A stretch of DNA of 64,000 bases from Oxalobacteraceae bacterium AB_14 (GCA_000381565.1 KB906725.1:2004639-2068638); one strand, 5' to 3'; counted from the stretch's first letter, positions 37,167 through 45,503 are shown. Numbers and translations are program-made. The notes: a model not told the origin generated them from the sequence alone.

Positions 37167-37916
37167 ATGAAAGTCTTGGTACCCGTCAAACGCGTGGTCG
37201 ACTACAACGTCAAAGTGCGCGTCAAGTCCGACGGCACTGGCGTCGATATCGCCAACGTCAAAATGTCGATGAACCCATTCGATGAGATCGCGCTGGAAGA
37301 AGCGATGCGCCTCAAGGAAGCCGGCAAGGTCACCGAAGTGGTCGCCGTGTCGTGCGGCGTGACCCAGTGCCAGGAAACCCTGCGCACCGGCATGGCGATC
37401 GGCGCCGACCGCGGCATCCTGGTGGAAACCGCTGTCGAGCTCGAGCCGCTGGCGGTGGCCAAGCTGCTCAAGGCGCTGGCTGACAAAGAGCAGCCGCAGC
37501 TGATCATCCTGGGCAAGCAGGCGATCGACGACGACTCGAACCAGACCGGCCAGATGCTGGCAGCCCTGCTGGGTTGGCCGCAAGCGACGTTCGCGTCGAA
37601 AGTGGTGCTGGAAGACGGCAAAGTCACCGTGACCCGCGAAGTGGACGGCGGCCTGGAAACCCTGGCGCTGACCTTGCCAGCGATCATCACCACCGACCTG
37701 CGTCTGAACGAGCCGCGCTATGTGACGCTGCCGAACATCATGAAGGCCAAGAAAAAACCGCTGGATGTGACCAAGCCAGAAGACCTGGGCGTCGACGTGA
37801 CCCCGCGTCTGAAAACCCTGAAAGTCGTCGAGCCTGCGAAGCGCTCGGCCGGCATCAAGGTTCCGGACGTCGCCACCCTGGTCGCAAAACTGCGCACCGA
37901 AGCTAAAGTCATCTAA
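37167..37916 (+). CDS. etfB: Electron transfer flavoprotein, beta subunit
   Basis: 249 residues. MKVLVPVKRVVDYNVKVRVK is the family N-terminus; MSMNPFDEIALEEAMRLKE, ALADKEQPQLIILGKQAIDD and the signature VTREVDGGLETLALTLPAII are all present. It binds AMP and, with EtfA, accepts electrons from acyl-CoA dehydrogenases and passes them to the quinone pool through ETF-QO. It is the first gene of an operon with etfA; the acyl-CoA dehydrogenase at 39086 lies behind a terminator. Confidence 0.96.
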   Translation: MKVLVPVKRVVDYNVKVRVKSDGTGVDIANVKMSMNPFDEIALEEAMRLKEAGKVTEVVAVSCGVTQCQETLRTGMAIGADRGILVETAVELEPLAVAKLLKALADKEQPQLIILGKQAIDDDSNQTGQMLAALLGWPQATFASKVVLEDGKVTVTREVDGGLETLALTLPAIITTDLRLNEPRYVTLPNIMKAKKKPLDVTKPEDLGVDVTPRLKTLKVVEPAKRSAGIKVPDVATLVAKLRTEAKVI

Positions 37917-37929
37917 GAACTTCATTCCT

Positions 37930-37950
37930 GTCCCCGGCGGAGCCGGGGAC
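37930..37950 (+). other. Intercistronic hairpin between etfB and etfA
   Basis: GTCCCCGGC-GGA-GCCGGGGAC forms a perfect nine-base-pair stem with a three-base loop in the 56-base gap. There is no T-run, so it is not a simple terminator; a role in mRNA stability or relative expression is possible. Confidence 0.6.
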
Positions 37951-37972
37951 GGGAATAATCAAAGGAAAAATC

Positions 37973-38905
37973 ATGGTCGCATTGGTTATTGCAGAACACG
38001 ACAACGCTAGCCTGAAAGGCAGCACCCTCCACACCGTCACCGCCGCAGCCCAATGCGGTGGCGACGTGCACGTCCTGGTCGCTGGCTCGAACGCCGGCGC
38101 CGCCGCCGCTGCCGCCGCGCAGATCGCCGGCGTGTCGAAAGTCATCGTGGCCGACGCCGCTTACTTCGCCGACGGCCTGGCCGAGAACATCGCCGAGCAA
38201 GTGCTGGCGCTGGCTGGTTCGTACAGCCACATCCTGGCTCCGGCCACCGCCTACGGCAAGAACATCCTGCCGCGCGTGGCCGCCAAGCTGGACGTCGCAC
38301 AGATTTCGGAAATCACCAAAGTCGACTCGCCGGACACCTTCGAGCGTCCTATCTACGCCGGTAACGCGATCGCCTACGTGCAATCGTCGGACAAGATCAA
38401 GGTCATCACCGTGCGTTCGACCGGCTTCGACGCCGCCGCCGCCACCGGTGGTTCGGCCGCGACCGAGAACGTCGCCGCCGTTGCCGACCACGGCAAATCG
38501 GCCTTCGTCGGCCGCGAACTGGCCAAGTCGGATCGTCCAGAACTGACCGCCGCCAAGATCATCGTTTCCGGCGGCCGCGGCATGGGCTCGGGCGAAGCGT
38601 TCAAGATCCTGGAACCGCTGGCGGACAAGCTGAACGCCGCCATGGGCGCATCGCGCGCAGCAGTCGACGCCGGCTACGTGCCGAACGACTGGCAAGTCGG
38701 CCAGACCGGCAAGATCGTCGCGCCGTCGCTGTACTTCGCCGTCGGCATCTCCGGCGCGATCCAGCACTTGGCCGGCATGAAGGATTCCAAAGTGATCGTC
38801 GCGATCAACAAGGATCCTGAAGCGCCGATCTTCTCCGTTGCCGACTACGGCATCGTCGGCGATCTGTTCGACATTGTGCCGCAACTGGTTGCAGAACTGG
38901 GCTAA
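37973..38905 (+). CDS. etfA: Electron transfer flavoprotein, alpha subunit
   Basis: 310 residues with AAAGGAAAAATC before the ATG. VALVIAEHDNASLKGSTLHT begins the family fold; SYSHILAPATAYGKNILPRV, the FAD-domain signature KIIVSGGRGMGSGEAFKIL, and GQTGKIVAPSLYFAVGISGA with GMKDSKVIVAINKDPEAPIF are complete. The protein binds the FAD of ETF. It pairs with etfB, 56 bases upstream, and is followed by a strong terminator. Confidence 0.96.
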   Translation: MVALVIAEHDNASLKGSTLHTVTAAAQCGGDVHVLVAGSNAGAAAAAAAQIAGVSKVIVADAAYFADGLAENIAEQVLALAGSYSHILAPATAYGKNILPRVAAKLDVAQISEITKVDSPDTFERPIYAGNAIAYVQSSDKIKVITVRSTGFDAAAATGGSAATENVAAVADHGKSAFVGRELAKSDRPELTAAKIIVSGGRGMGSGEAFKILEPLADKLNAAMGASRAAVDAGYVPNDWQVGQTGKIVAPSLYFAVGISGAIQHLAGMKDSKVIVAINKDPEAPIFSVADYGIVGDLFDIVPQLVAELG

Positions 38906-38924
38906 GTTACGCAATAAAAAGACG

Positions 38925-38969
38925 AGCCACGCTGGTTTGGGCGCTTGCCCGGCCACCGTGGCTTTTTTT
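38925..38969 (+). terminator. etfBA terminator
   Basis: AGCCACG pairs with CGTGGCT around a 25-base loop that can itself pair (GGGCG/GCCC), followed by seven T residues. It lies 20 bases past the etfA stop. Confidence 0.85.
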
Positions 38970-38981
38970 AATCGCCGCCGC

Positions 38982-39060
38982 GTCGTTCCCGCGCAGGCGG
39001 GAATCCATAGAACGCTCGAGTGTCAGCTCAGCATGGATTCCCGCCTTCGCGGGAATGACG
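38982..39060. repeat. Intergenic mosaic palindrome, copy 4 (best preserved)
   Basis: Outer arms GTCGTTCCCGCG / CGCGGGAATGAC and inner arms GGCGGGAATCCAT / ATGGATTCCCGCC surround a spacer with GAACGCTCGAGTGTCAGCTC. The element lies in the gap between etfA and the acyl-CoA dehydrogenase gene, ending 25 bases before the latter's start. Confidence 0.9.
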
Positions 39061-39085
39061 GCGGCGGCGAATCTGGAGACATAAG

Positions 39086-40876
39086 ATGCCATATCAAGCA
39101 CCCCTGAAAGACATGCTGTTCGTGATGAACGAACTGGCCGACCTGGCCGGCGTCAACGCGCTGCCGGGCAATGAAGACGCGACCCCGGACACGGCCGAAG
39201 CCGTGTTGGAAGAGAACGCGAAGTTCGTCGCCAACGTGGTGGCGCCGCTGAACAATCCGAGCGATAAAGAGCCGAGCTTCTGGCACGACGGCCAGGTGAC
39301 GACCTCCAAGGGCTTCAAGGATGCCTTCAAGGCGTTTGCCGAGGCTGGCTGGCAGGGCGTGCAGCATCCGGTGGAGTTCGGCGGCCAGGGCTTGCCCAAG
39401 CTGCTGGCGACGCCGTGCATTGAAATGCTCAACGCCGGCAGCATCTCGTTCGCGCTGTGCCCATTGTTGTCGGACGGCGCGATCGAAGCGCTGCTGACCG
39501 CCGGCAGCGACGCGCAAAAAGCGATCTATCTGGAAAAGCTGGTGTCGGGGCAATGGACCGGCACCATGAACCTGACCGAGCCGCAGGCCGGCTCCGACCT
39601 GGCGGCCGTGCGCACCCGCGCCGTGCCGCAGGGCGACGGCACCTACAAGGTGTTCGGCACCAAGATCTTCATCACCTACGGCGAGCACGACTTCACCGAG
39701 AACATCGTGCACCTGGTGCTGGCGCGCACGCCGGACGCGCCGGCGGGCGTGAAGGGTATTTCGCTGTTCATCGTGCCCAAGTTCCTGGTCAACGCCGACG
39801 GCACGCTGGGCGCGCGCAACGATGCGCATTGCGTGTCGATCGAACACAAGCTGGGCATCAAGGCCAGCCCGACCGCCGTGCTGCAATTCGGCGACCACGG
39901 CGGCGCCATCGGCACGCTGGTGGGCGAAGAGAACCGCGGCCTGGAATACATGTTCATCATGATGAACGCGGCCCGCTTCGGCGTCGGCCTGCAGGGCATC
40001 GGCCTGGCCGAGCGCGCTTACCAGAAGGCCGTGGCCTTCGCCAAGGACCGCGTGCAGTCGCGCGACCTGGCCGGTTCGGCCGGTCCGGTGGCTATCATCC
40101 ATCATCCGGACGTGCGCCGCATGCTGATGGCTATGCGTTCGCAGACGGAGGCGGCGCGCGCGCTGGCCTACGTCGGCGCCGGCATCAGCGACGTGGCGCA
40201 CAGCCACGCCGATGCCGAGGTGCGCAAGGCCAGCCTGGCGGTGTACGAGTATCTGGTGCCGGTGATCAAGGGCTGGTCGACCGAGATGTCGCAGGACGTG
40301 ACCCGCGACGGCGTGCAGGTGCACGGCGGCATGGGCTTCATCGAAGAGACCGGCGCGGCGCAGCACTACCGCGATGCCAAGATCCTGACGATCTACGAAG
40401 GCACGACCGCGATCCAGGCCAACGACCTGGTCGGCCGCAAGACCGTGCGCGATGGCGGCGCCGTGGCCAAGGGTATCATCGCCCAGGTGCGCGCGACCGA
40501 GGCGCAGCTGGCTGCGGTAGATAGTGCCGACTTCAAGGCGATCCTGGCGCAGCTGTCGTCCGGCAGCAAGGACCTGGAAGCGGTGGTGGACTACGTGGTC
40601 GCCAATATGAAGAGCGACATCAAGGGCGTGTTCGCCGGCAGCGTGCTGTACCTGAAGTTGGCTGGCCTGGTGCTGGGCGGCTGGCAGATGGCGCGCGCGG
40701 CGCTGGTGGCGCAGCAGAAGCTGGACGCCAACGAAGGCGACGCCAGCTTCTACCAAGCCAAGATCGCTACCGCGCGCTTCTTCGCCGACCACATCCTGTC
40801 GCAAGCGGCTGGCCTGCGCATCGCCATCATCGACGGCAGTGCCGGCGTGCTGGCCTTGAGCGAAGACCAGTTCTAA
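39086..40876 (+). CDS. Acyl-CoA dehydrogenase, long C-terminal-domain (DmdC-like) type
   Basis: 596 residues, much longer than the 380-residue classical enzymes. MNLTEPQAGSDLAAVRTRA is the FAD-binding signature, GEENRGLEYMFIMMNAARF and IEETGAAQHYRDAKILTIYEGTTAIQ carry the substrate-base region (catalytic Glu in YEGTT). The extra C-terminal domain (residues about 450-596) is that of DmdC/FadE-like enzymes used for branched, medium or methylthio acyl-CoA substrates. It presumably delivers electrons to the EtfAB made upstream. Substrate unproven. Confidence 0.9.
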   Translation: MPYQAPLKDMLFVMNELADLAGVNALPGNEDATPDTAEAVLEENAKFVANVVAPLNNPSDKEPSFWHDGQVTTSKGFKDAFKAFAEAGWQGVQHPVEFGGQGLPKLLATPCIEMLNAGSISFALCPLLSDGAIEALLTAGSDAQKAIYLEKLVSGQWTGTMNLTEPQAGSDLAAVRTRAVPQGDGTYKVFGTKIFITYGEHDFTENIVHLVLARTPDAPAGVKGISLFIVPKFLVNADGTLGARNDAHCVSIEHKLGIKASPTAVLQFGDHGGAIGTLVGEENRGLEYMFIMMNAARFGVGLQGIGLAERAYQKAVAFAKDRVQSRDLAGSAGPVAIIHHPDVRRMLMAMRSQTEAARALAYVGAGISDVAHSHADAEVRKASLAVYEYLVPVIKGWSTEMSQDVTRDGVQVHGGMGFIEETGAAQHYRDAKILTIYEGTTAIQANDLVGRKTVRDGGAVAKGIIAQVRATEAQLAAVDSADFKAILAQLSSGSKDLEAVVDYVVANMKSDIKGVFAGSVLYLKLAGLVLGGWQMARAALVAQQKLDANEGDASFYQAKIATARFFADHILSQAAGLRIAIIDGSAGVLALSEDQF

Positions 40877-40896
40877 GCGGCGTTTTCGTCTCTAGC

Positions 40897-40935
40897 AAAA
40901 GCGGCTTTCGGGTCAGCCTTCGGGTCGCTTTTTTT
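40897..40935 (+). terminator. Terminator of acyl-CoA dehydrogenase gene
   Basis: AAAAGCG pairs with CGCTTTT, with a loop that contains TTCGGGTC twice, and seven to eight T residues follow. It begins 21 bases after the stop. Confidence 0.8.
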
Positions 40936-40949
40936 CGTCGAAGCTCTAG

Positions 40950-41219
40950 CATTTCGTAGTCAGATTGCCCTGTTACGTCAACATTCCGGCTGATTACGAC
41001 TGGTAGCTGCTGGTTGGCGACGAAAGCGCCTTGCCGGCGATCGCGCGTCGTCTGGAAGAACTGCCGGCCGGCGTGTGCGTGTGCGTGAGCGCGAAGGTGG
41101 GCGATGCGGCCGACCGACCTGTGCTGACCAGCAGCGCCCGGGTTGACCTGCGCTGGGTCGGCAGCGACGAGGATTGGAAGCGCGGTGGCAGCGGCTTCCA
41201 CGCCACGCTGGAGGATTGA
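40950..41219 (+). pseudogene. Fragment of a siderophore-interacting protein (SIP) gene
   Basis: The plus frame reads VNIPADYDW, stop TAG at 41004-41006, then LLVGDESALPAIARRLEELP and AGVCVCVSAKVGDAADRP before a stop at 41217-41219. SIP/ViuB FAD-type ferric-siderophore reductases have DWHLLVGDETALPAI at this place; the TAG stands for the His. The N-terminal FAD domain and the rest of the C-terminus are missing. It is a remnant of a deleted gene, not expressed as a protein. Confidence 0.75.
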
Positions 41220-41281
41220 ACCCGGGCCTCGGAAAAATGAATCCACCGTTGTGTGCGTTGCGTACAAGGAGGATATCAACC

Positions 41282-41498
41282 ATGAGGCCTATATGAAATC
41301 CATCGTTCTTCCGCCGGCGCCCGCAGCGTCCGGTCGCAAATCCTACGCCGTCGCTGTGTGGCCACCGGCGCTACCGTGGCTGAAGCGGAGTCCTCGCTCA
41401 GGGAGGCCATCGTTTTCCATCTCGATGGCATGCGCGAGGATGGTTTGCCTATCCCCGCGCCGGCCAGCATGGTCGCTTACGTGGACATCGCAGCCTGA
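41282..41498 (+). pseudogene. Degenerate hicB-type antitoxin gene
   Basis: An ATG at 41282 follows AAGGAGGATATCAACC but is broken after four codons. In another frame SYAVAV is followed, after a frame change near 41355, by CVATGATVAEAESSLREAIV and FHLDGMREDGLPIPAPASMV, which is the typical C-terminal half of HicB antitoxins; the frame ends with TGA at 41496-41498. About seven codons around the usual VPDLPG motif are lost. No hicA toxin is recognisable. The 3' end overlaps the proline dehydrogenase stop. Confidence 0.8.
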
Positions 41499-42475
41499 CC
41501 CGGACCCATCAGGTCGATGATCGCCTGGTAGACGCGCACCGGTTCCTCGGCGATGCGGTTGAGCACATAGAGAAAGTGCTCGTCGCCGAACACGGCATAT
41601 TCGCGGGTGGGGAAGCCGCGCGCGTGCAGATCGGCGATCTGCTCGGTGCCCAGGCCGATCAGCGATTCGAATTCAAACCAACGGGGGTCGATGCGTTCTT
41701 TCAGGATCAGCGCGCTGACGTCCTGCTGGATGGTGCGGTCGTGGGTGGCGATCGAGCACTTGTGACCGCTCAGCAGCAGTTGCTGCGCATAGTGGCGGTA
41801 GGCGGCGGCCAGCTCCGGGCTGTTGCGGTGGTATGAGACATCCTCCGCTTCCAGGAAGGCGCCTTTCACCAGACGGATGCGGCCGGGGATCTTCATCAGC
41901 GCCGGCAAGTCCTGCGCGGTGCGGTGGCGCTTGGCCGGCACCGTGATGCCGACGTTGTGCAAGCCTTCCTCGTTGTGCAGGCGCGCGTAGATGGCGTAGA
42001 TGTCGTCGGCGCGGTCGGCCGCTTCCATCGAGATCATCACTTCGCGGTTGATTTCGGCGGCCGCCAGTGCGATGCGGCGGGCGTTGCGGAAGCCCAGTTC
42101 CGTATCCACCGTCATGCCCACGTGCGACAGGTCGAGCGAAACCGAGCAGTTCAGGTTGCGCTGGCCGATGGCGCGGGTCAGCTCCATGAACACTTCGGTC
42201 TCGGCCATCGCGAAGGCTTCGTCGCGCACGCTCTCGCCCATGTACTCGGCCGAGGCCGCATGGCCCTGGGCGATGATGTGCTCGACCCGCTGCAGCGCCT
42301 CGGCCACGGTACGGCCGGCCACGTAGCGCTGCGACACCTTGTGCATGTAGGGACGCAGCAGCGGATCGTTGCAGAACCTCTCCTTGGCGCGCTCGTCGAG
42401 CGCCAGCGCGCGCAGCGTGGTGGCGGCCTGGTCTACCAGCGGCTGCCATGGGGCGGGGAAGGCGGGATGTTGCAC
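41477..42475 (-). CDS. Proline dehydrogenase family protein
   Basis: 332 residues beginning at a GTG (42473-42475) with CTGGAGACGCC upstream. The family TIM-barrel motifs are IRLVKGAFLEAEDVSYHRNS, HKCSIATHDRTI and FEFESLIGLG; RWFEFES and VYQAIIDL belong to the monofunctional type. It oxidises proline to P5C with FAD and passes electrons to quinones. No P5C dehydrogenase lies beside it. The last codons overlap the hicB fragment on the other strand. A terminator hairpin of the gene upstream sits 19-45 bases before the start, so a separate promoter or read-through is needed. Confidence 0.85.
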   Translation of the reverse strand: MQHPAFPAPWQPLVDQAATTLRALALDERAKERFCNDPLLRPYMHKVSQRYVAGRTVAEALQRVEHIIAQGHAASAEYMGESVRDEAFAMAETEVFMELTRAIGQRNLNCSVSLDLSHVGMTVDTELGFRNARRIALAAAEINREVMISMEAADRADDIYAIYARLHNEEGLHNVGITVPAKRHRTAQDLPALMKIPGRIRLVKGAFLEAEDVSYHRNSPELAAAYRHYAQQLLLSGHKCSIATHDRTIQQDVSALILKERIDPRWFEFESLIGLGTEQIADLHARGFPTREYAVFGDEHFLYVLNRIAEEPVRVYQAIIDLMGPGQAAMST

Positions 42476-42493
42476 GGCGTCTCCAGTAAAAAT

Positions 42494-42520
42494 GAAAAAA
42501 AACAGCCCGGAGGCTGTTTT
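42494..42520 (-). terminator. Rho-independent terminator upstream of proline dehydrogenase
   Basis: On the minus strand AACAGCC-TCCG-GGCTGTT is followed by eight T residues. It ends the glycine-zipper gene at 42529, but the T-run lies only ten bases from the ribosome binding site of the proline dehydrogenase gene. Confidence 0.85.
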
Positions 42521-42528
42521 GATTTTAC

Positions 42529-43116
42529 CTAGTTGCGGACCAGGTTGCCGTTGTCGTTGCGGACCCGGTCGCCGCTCATCATGCGCGGGTCGTGGTCGAA
42601 GTTGAAGCTGACCTGCTTGCCGTCGTCGTATTGCACGTGCACGGTCCACTGCTTGGTGGACTTGGCGTTCTCTTCGATCTTCTTGCCGGCGTAGGCGCCG
42701 CCGGCCGCGCCGGCCACGGTGGCCAGCTGGCGGCCGTGGCCGCTGCCGACCTGATTGCCCAGCAGGGCGCCCGCGACGCCGCCGGCGATCACGCCCAGCG
42801 CGCTGCCTTCGCCGGCCTTCTCGCTGACCACCACCGAGGTGACCTTGCCGCATTCCATGCAGCCGGCCTGCTTGGCCGGGCTGGCTTTGAGCTGGGCCTT
42901 GGCCAGCGCCAGCGATTTGTCGTATTCGGATTTGGCGTCGCGCGTGCATTGCATGCGGGTGGCCGAGCTGCTTTCTTCCGCGCACAGCTTCTTGTCGTCC
43001 GCATAGCGGGTGGCGATGCGCTTGGATTCCGCGTTGAATTGCTCTTTGGGTGTTTGGGCCATGGCCGAGGACGCCAGGCCGGCCAGCAGCAGTGCTGCCA
43101 GGATAGAACGGTTCAT
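42529..43116 (-). CDS. Exported glycine-zipper (2TM/SlyB-like) protein
   Basis: 195 residues. Signal peptide 1-20 (LLLAGLASSAMA-QT). A charged helical region with four Cys residues (KKLCAEESS, RMQCTRD, AGCMECGKV) leads to the glycine zipper GSALGVIAGGVAGALLGNQVG, GRQLATVAGAAGGAYAGKKIE and a C-terminal domain QWTVHVQYDDGKQVSFNFDHD. The zipper is of the Gly-Zipper_2TM type found in SlyB/OsmB-like envelope proteins. Cysteines make it unusual; they may form disulfides in the periplasm. Confidence 0.82.
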   Translation of the reverse strand: MNRSILAALLLAGLASSAMAQTPKEQFNAESKRIATRYADDKKLCAEESSSATRMQCTRDAKSEYDKSLALAKAQLKASPAKQAGCMECGKVTSVVVSEKAGEGSALGVIAGGVAGALLGNQVGSGHGRQLATVAGAAGGAYAGKKIEENAKSTKQWTVHVQYDDGKQVSFNFDHDPRMMSGDRVRNDNGNLVRN

Positions 43117-43131
43117 GCTTTTTTCTCCTTA

Positions 43132-43560
43132 TTAACCGTAGGAACCACCAGTGTACAACAAGTCAAATAGCCGGGAAATGGTGGCGATCAGGCTGCCGGC
43201 GCCCAGCATCATGCTGGCCACCAGCACCACGGCCAGCGGCCAGTGGGTGTCCGACTGCTTGCCGGAGCCGGGGTTGAAGCGGGCATCCCACTTTTCGTCG
43301 GACATCAGGCCCAGCACCAAGGCCTCGAGGAAGCCGGCCAGGCCGGAGACCATGATGGGCAGCAGCTTGTAGAAGCCGTCGGCGTCCGGCCAGGCGGCGG
43401 CGATGGCGGCCGACGCCGGCAGCGCCGCCAAGTGGGCCCACAGCCAGGGGTCGCGCGGGCCGCGCAGGTACAGCCGTTGCAGGCCGAGGCCGCCAACCAG
43501 GAAGGCCAGCAGGGTGGCGAAGGTCTTGTTTTTGTGCGATGTGTGGTGCGAAACAGTCAT
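43132..43560 (-). CDS. TM2/NINE-type membrane protein
   Basis: 142 residues from the ATG at 43558-43560; a longer frame lacks support. NKTFATLLAFLVGGLGLQRLYLRG is the TM2-domain entrance (short helix, Gly-rich turn and aromatic/Arg residues), followed by more membrane segments (AALPASAAIAAAW, IMVSGLAGFLEALVLGL, LAVVLVASMMLGAGSLIATI). Four segments in total. Function unknown in this family. It lies 15 bases from the glycine-zipper gene on the same strand. Confidence 0.75.
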   Translation of the reverse strand: MTVSHHTSHKNKTFATLLAFLVGGLGLQRLYLRGPRDPWLWAHLAALPASAAIAAAWPDADGFYKLLPIMVSGLAGFLEALVLGLMSDEKWDARFNPGSGKQSDTHWPLAVVLVASMMLGAGSLIATISRLFDLLYTGGSYG

Positions 43561-43708
43561 GTTTGTTCGGCGGTAGACGGAAAACATGCAGTATCGGTCA
43601 TAATACGGCCCCCGGCGGACCTTTTTTATGGACAAGGCTATTGCCCCGCACGCCGGTTCGGGGGATAATCTTCGATTACCCCAATCTGCCCGATTATTTC
43701 ATTAACGC

Positions 43709-43738
43709 TTGCTGCTTCGCGGCAAAGCGCGCTATAAT
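43709..43738 (+). promoter_or_regulatory. Probable promoter of the rpsP operon
   Basis: TATAAT at 43733-43738 is a perfect -10 element, with a partial -35 TTGCTG at 43709-43714 (spacer 18). The rpsP ATG follows 40 bases later. Confidence 0.6.
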
Positions 43739-43778
43739 TTGCGGCTTTTTCCGTCCTAGCACACTTTTTGGAAATATT

Positions 43779-44024
43779 ATGGTCGTTATTCGTTTAGCTC
43801 GTGGAGGCGCCAAGAAGCGTCCGTTCTTCAACATCGTTGCAACCGACTCGCGCAATCGTCGCGATGGCCGTTTCATCGAGCGCATCGGTTTCTACAACCC
43901 GATGGCATCCGGTGGCGAAGTGCCACTGCGCATCACTGCTGACCGTCTGGCTCACTGGCAATCGGTTGGCGCACAATTGTCGCCTACCGTGGCTCGCCTG
44001 GTAGCTTCGAACAAAGCTGCTTAA
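43779..44024 (+). CDS. rpsP: 30S ribosomal protein S16
   Basis: 81 residues from the ATG at 43779 with GGAAATATT. MVVIRLARGGAKKRPFFNIV, ATDSRNRRDGRFIERIGFYN and DRLAHWQSVGAQLSPTVARL are textbook S16. It begins the conserved rpsP-rimM-trmD-rplS operon. Length and sequence are normal. Confidence 0.98.
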   Translation: MVVIRLARGGAKKRPFFNIVATDSRNRRDGRFIERIGFYNPMASGGEVPLRITADRLAHWQSVGAQLSPTVARLVASNKAA

Positions 44025-44038
44025 GTCTGGTTGCTGGT

Positions 44039-44617
44039 TTGACCGATAAGAATGCATCCGGGGTGCAAGTCCCCGACGATCTGGCACAGGTAGGCTTTGT
44101 CTTTGGTGCCTACGGCGTCGCTGGCTGGGTAAGGGTTCGTCCTTTCTCGGAAGATGCGGATGCACTCCTGTCGGTAAAAACCTGGTGGCTCGACAAGCCT
44201 GGCTTGCGCGATGTCGAAGTCAAGCAGTGCAAACTGCATGGCGGCGACGTGGTCGCACAGCTGGCGGGAGTGACCGATCGGGACATGGCAGAAGCGCTCA
44301 AGGGCGCAGCTGTTTCGGTTCCGCGCAGTCGTTTCCCGGCCTTGTCCGACGATGAGTTTTACTGGACCGAGTTGATTGGTCTGGATGTAGAGAATTTGCA
44401 AGGTGAGCACCTCGGTACGGTGACTGACATGATGAGCAATGGTCCGCAGTCGATCTTGCGCATACAGCCAGCTACCAACCCCGAATCAGATGCTGCCGCC
44501 AAGGCGAAACCCGAAGTCGTGGCGCAGGAGCGCCTGATTCCATTTGTGGAGGCGTTTGTCATCAAGGTGGACAAGGCCGCAAAGAAGATCACCGTCGACT
44601 GGGGACTTGATTATTAA
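44039..44617 (+). CDS. rimM: Ribosome maturation factor RimM
   Basis: 192 residues from a TTG start at 44039, 14 bases after rpsP; no ATG precedes the conserved start. VPDDLAQVGFVFGAYGVAGW, DADALLSVKTWWLDKP, the PRC-barrel part FYWTELIGLDVENLQGEHLG and QERLIPFVEAFVIKVD are the family elements. The protein binds S19 and helps maturation of the 30S head. An Ala/Lys-rich insert (PESDAAAKAKPEVVAQ) in the PRC domain is longer than in E. coli. The TTG start may lower expression compared with S16. Confidence 0.95.
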   Translation: MTDKNASGVQVPDDLAQVGFVFGAYGVAGWVRVRPFSEDADALLSVKTWWLDKPGLRDVEVKQCKLHGGDVVAQLAGVTDRDMAEALKGAAVSVPRSRFPALSDDEFYWTELIGLDVENLQGEHLGTVTDMMSNGPQSILRIQPATNPESDAAAKAKPEVVAQERLIPFVEAFVIKVDKAAKKITVDWGLDY

Positions 44618-44638
44618 AGAACATAAGGGCGGCCCGCC

Positions 44639-45385
44639 ATGCAATTCGATGTCGTGACCCTGTTCCCTGAAATGTTCGCCGCACTGACGCAGTCGGGTGT
44701 GACCCGGCGCGCGTTCGAACAGAATAGATGTGGCTTGTCGTTGTGGAATCCGCGTGATTTCACGACCGATAATCACCGTACCGTGGATGACCGCCCCTAT
44801 GGCGGCGGCCCCGGCATGGTGATGCTGGCCAAACCCCTGGAAGCGACGCTCAACGCGGCGAAGCAGCGCCAGACCGATGCCGGTCTGCCGACGCCCCGTG
44901 TGGTGTTCATGTCGCCTCAGGGCAAGCAATTGACGCACGAGCGCGTGATGCAGCTGAAGCAGGAGCCCGGTCTGGTGATCCTGTGCGGCCGCTACGAGGC
45001 CGTGGACCAGCGTTTGCTGGATCGTTGCATCGACGAGGAAATCAGCCTCGGCGATTTCGTGCTGTCCGGCGGCGAGTTGCCGGCGATGGCCTTGATGGAT
45101 GCCGTGATCCGCCAGATTCCCGGCGTGTTGAACACGGATGCGTCGGCGGTCGAGGACAGCTTCGTCAACGGCTTGCTCGATTCGCCGCACTACACGCGGC
45201 CGGAAACGTATGAAGGTGTGGGCGTGCCGCCGGTGCTTATGGGCGGCAACCACGCCGAGATCGAGAAATGGCGCCGTCAGCGCATGCTGGAGGCGACCGC
45301 GCGCAAGCGCCCGGATTTGCTGGTCAGGGCGCGTGAGGCGGGGCAGCTCAGCAAGCTTGACGAAAAGTTTTTGGCAGGTTTGTAA
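44639..45385 (+). CDS. trmD: tRNA (guanine-37-N1)-methyltransferase
   Basis: 248 residues. MQFDVVTLFPEMFAALTQSG is the N-terminus; VDDRPYGGGPGMVMLAKPLE, RVVFMSPQGKQLTHE, ILCGRYEAVDQRLL and SLGDFVLSGGELPAMALMDA make up the knotted SPOUT fold and AdoMet site, and the C-terminal YTRPETYEGVGVPPVLMGGN is complete. It methylates G37 of tRNAs reading CNN codons and prevents frameshifts. Third gene of the operon, 21 bases after rimM. Confidence 0.97.
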   Translation: MQFDVVTLFPEMFAALTQSGVTRRAFEQNRCGLSLWNPRDFTTDNHRTVDDRPYGGGPGMVMLAKPLEATLNAAKQRQTDAGLPTPRVVFMSPQGKQLTHERVMQLKQEPGLVILCGRYEAVDQRLLDRCIDEEISLGDFVLSGGELPAMALMDAVIRQIPGVLNTDASAVEDSFVNGLLDSPHYTRPETYEGVGVPPVLMGGNHAEIEKWRRQRMLEATARKRPDLLVRAREAGQLSKLDEKFLAGL

Positions 45386-45503
45386 ACCTGTTGTCGTAGA
45401 AGCCGGCGGACATGTCGTCCGCATGGTTGTTTAACCCCATCCTCTACTGGGCATCGAGTTTCGACTCATAGCGCGCCAGCATGATGGTTTATGGAGTCAT
45501 TAA

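Noticed and set aside
41031..41219. Independent 62-codon small gene at 41031
   Set aside because: It is the part after the in-frame TAG of the siderophore-interacting protein remnant; its sequence fits the middle of that family, not a small protein start.
43539..43778. N-terminal extension of rpsP to 43539
   Set aside because: S16 begins at the ATG at 43779, directly after a promoter and ribosome binding site; the extension would cross the -10 element.
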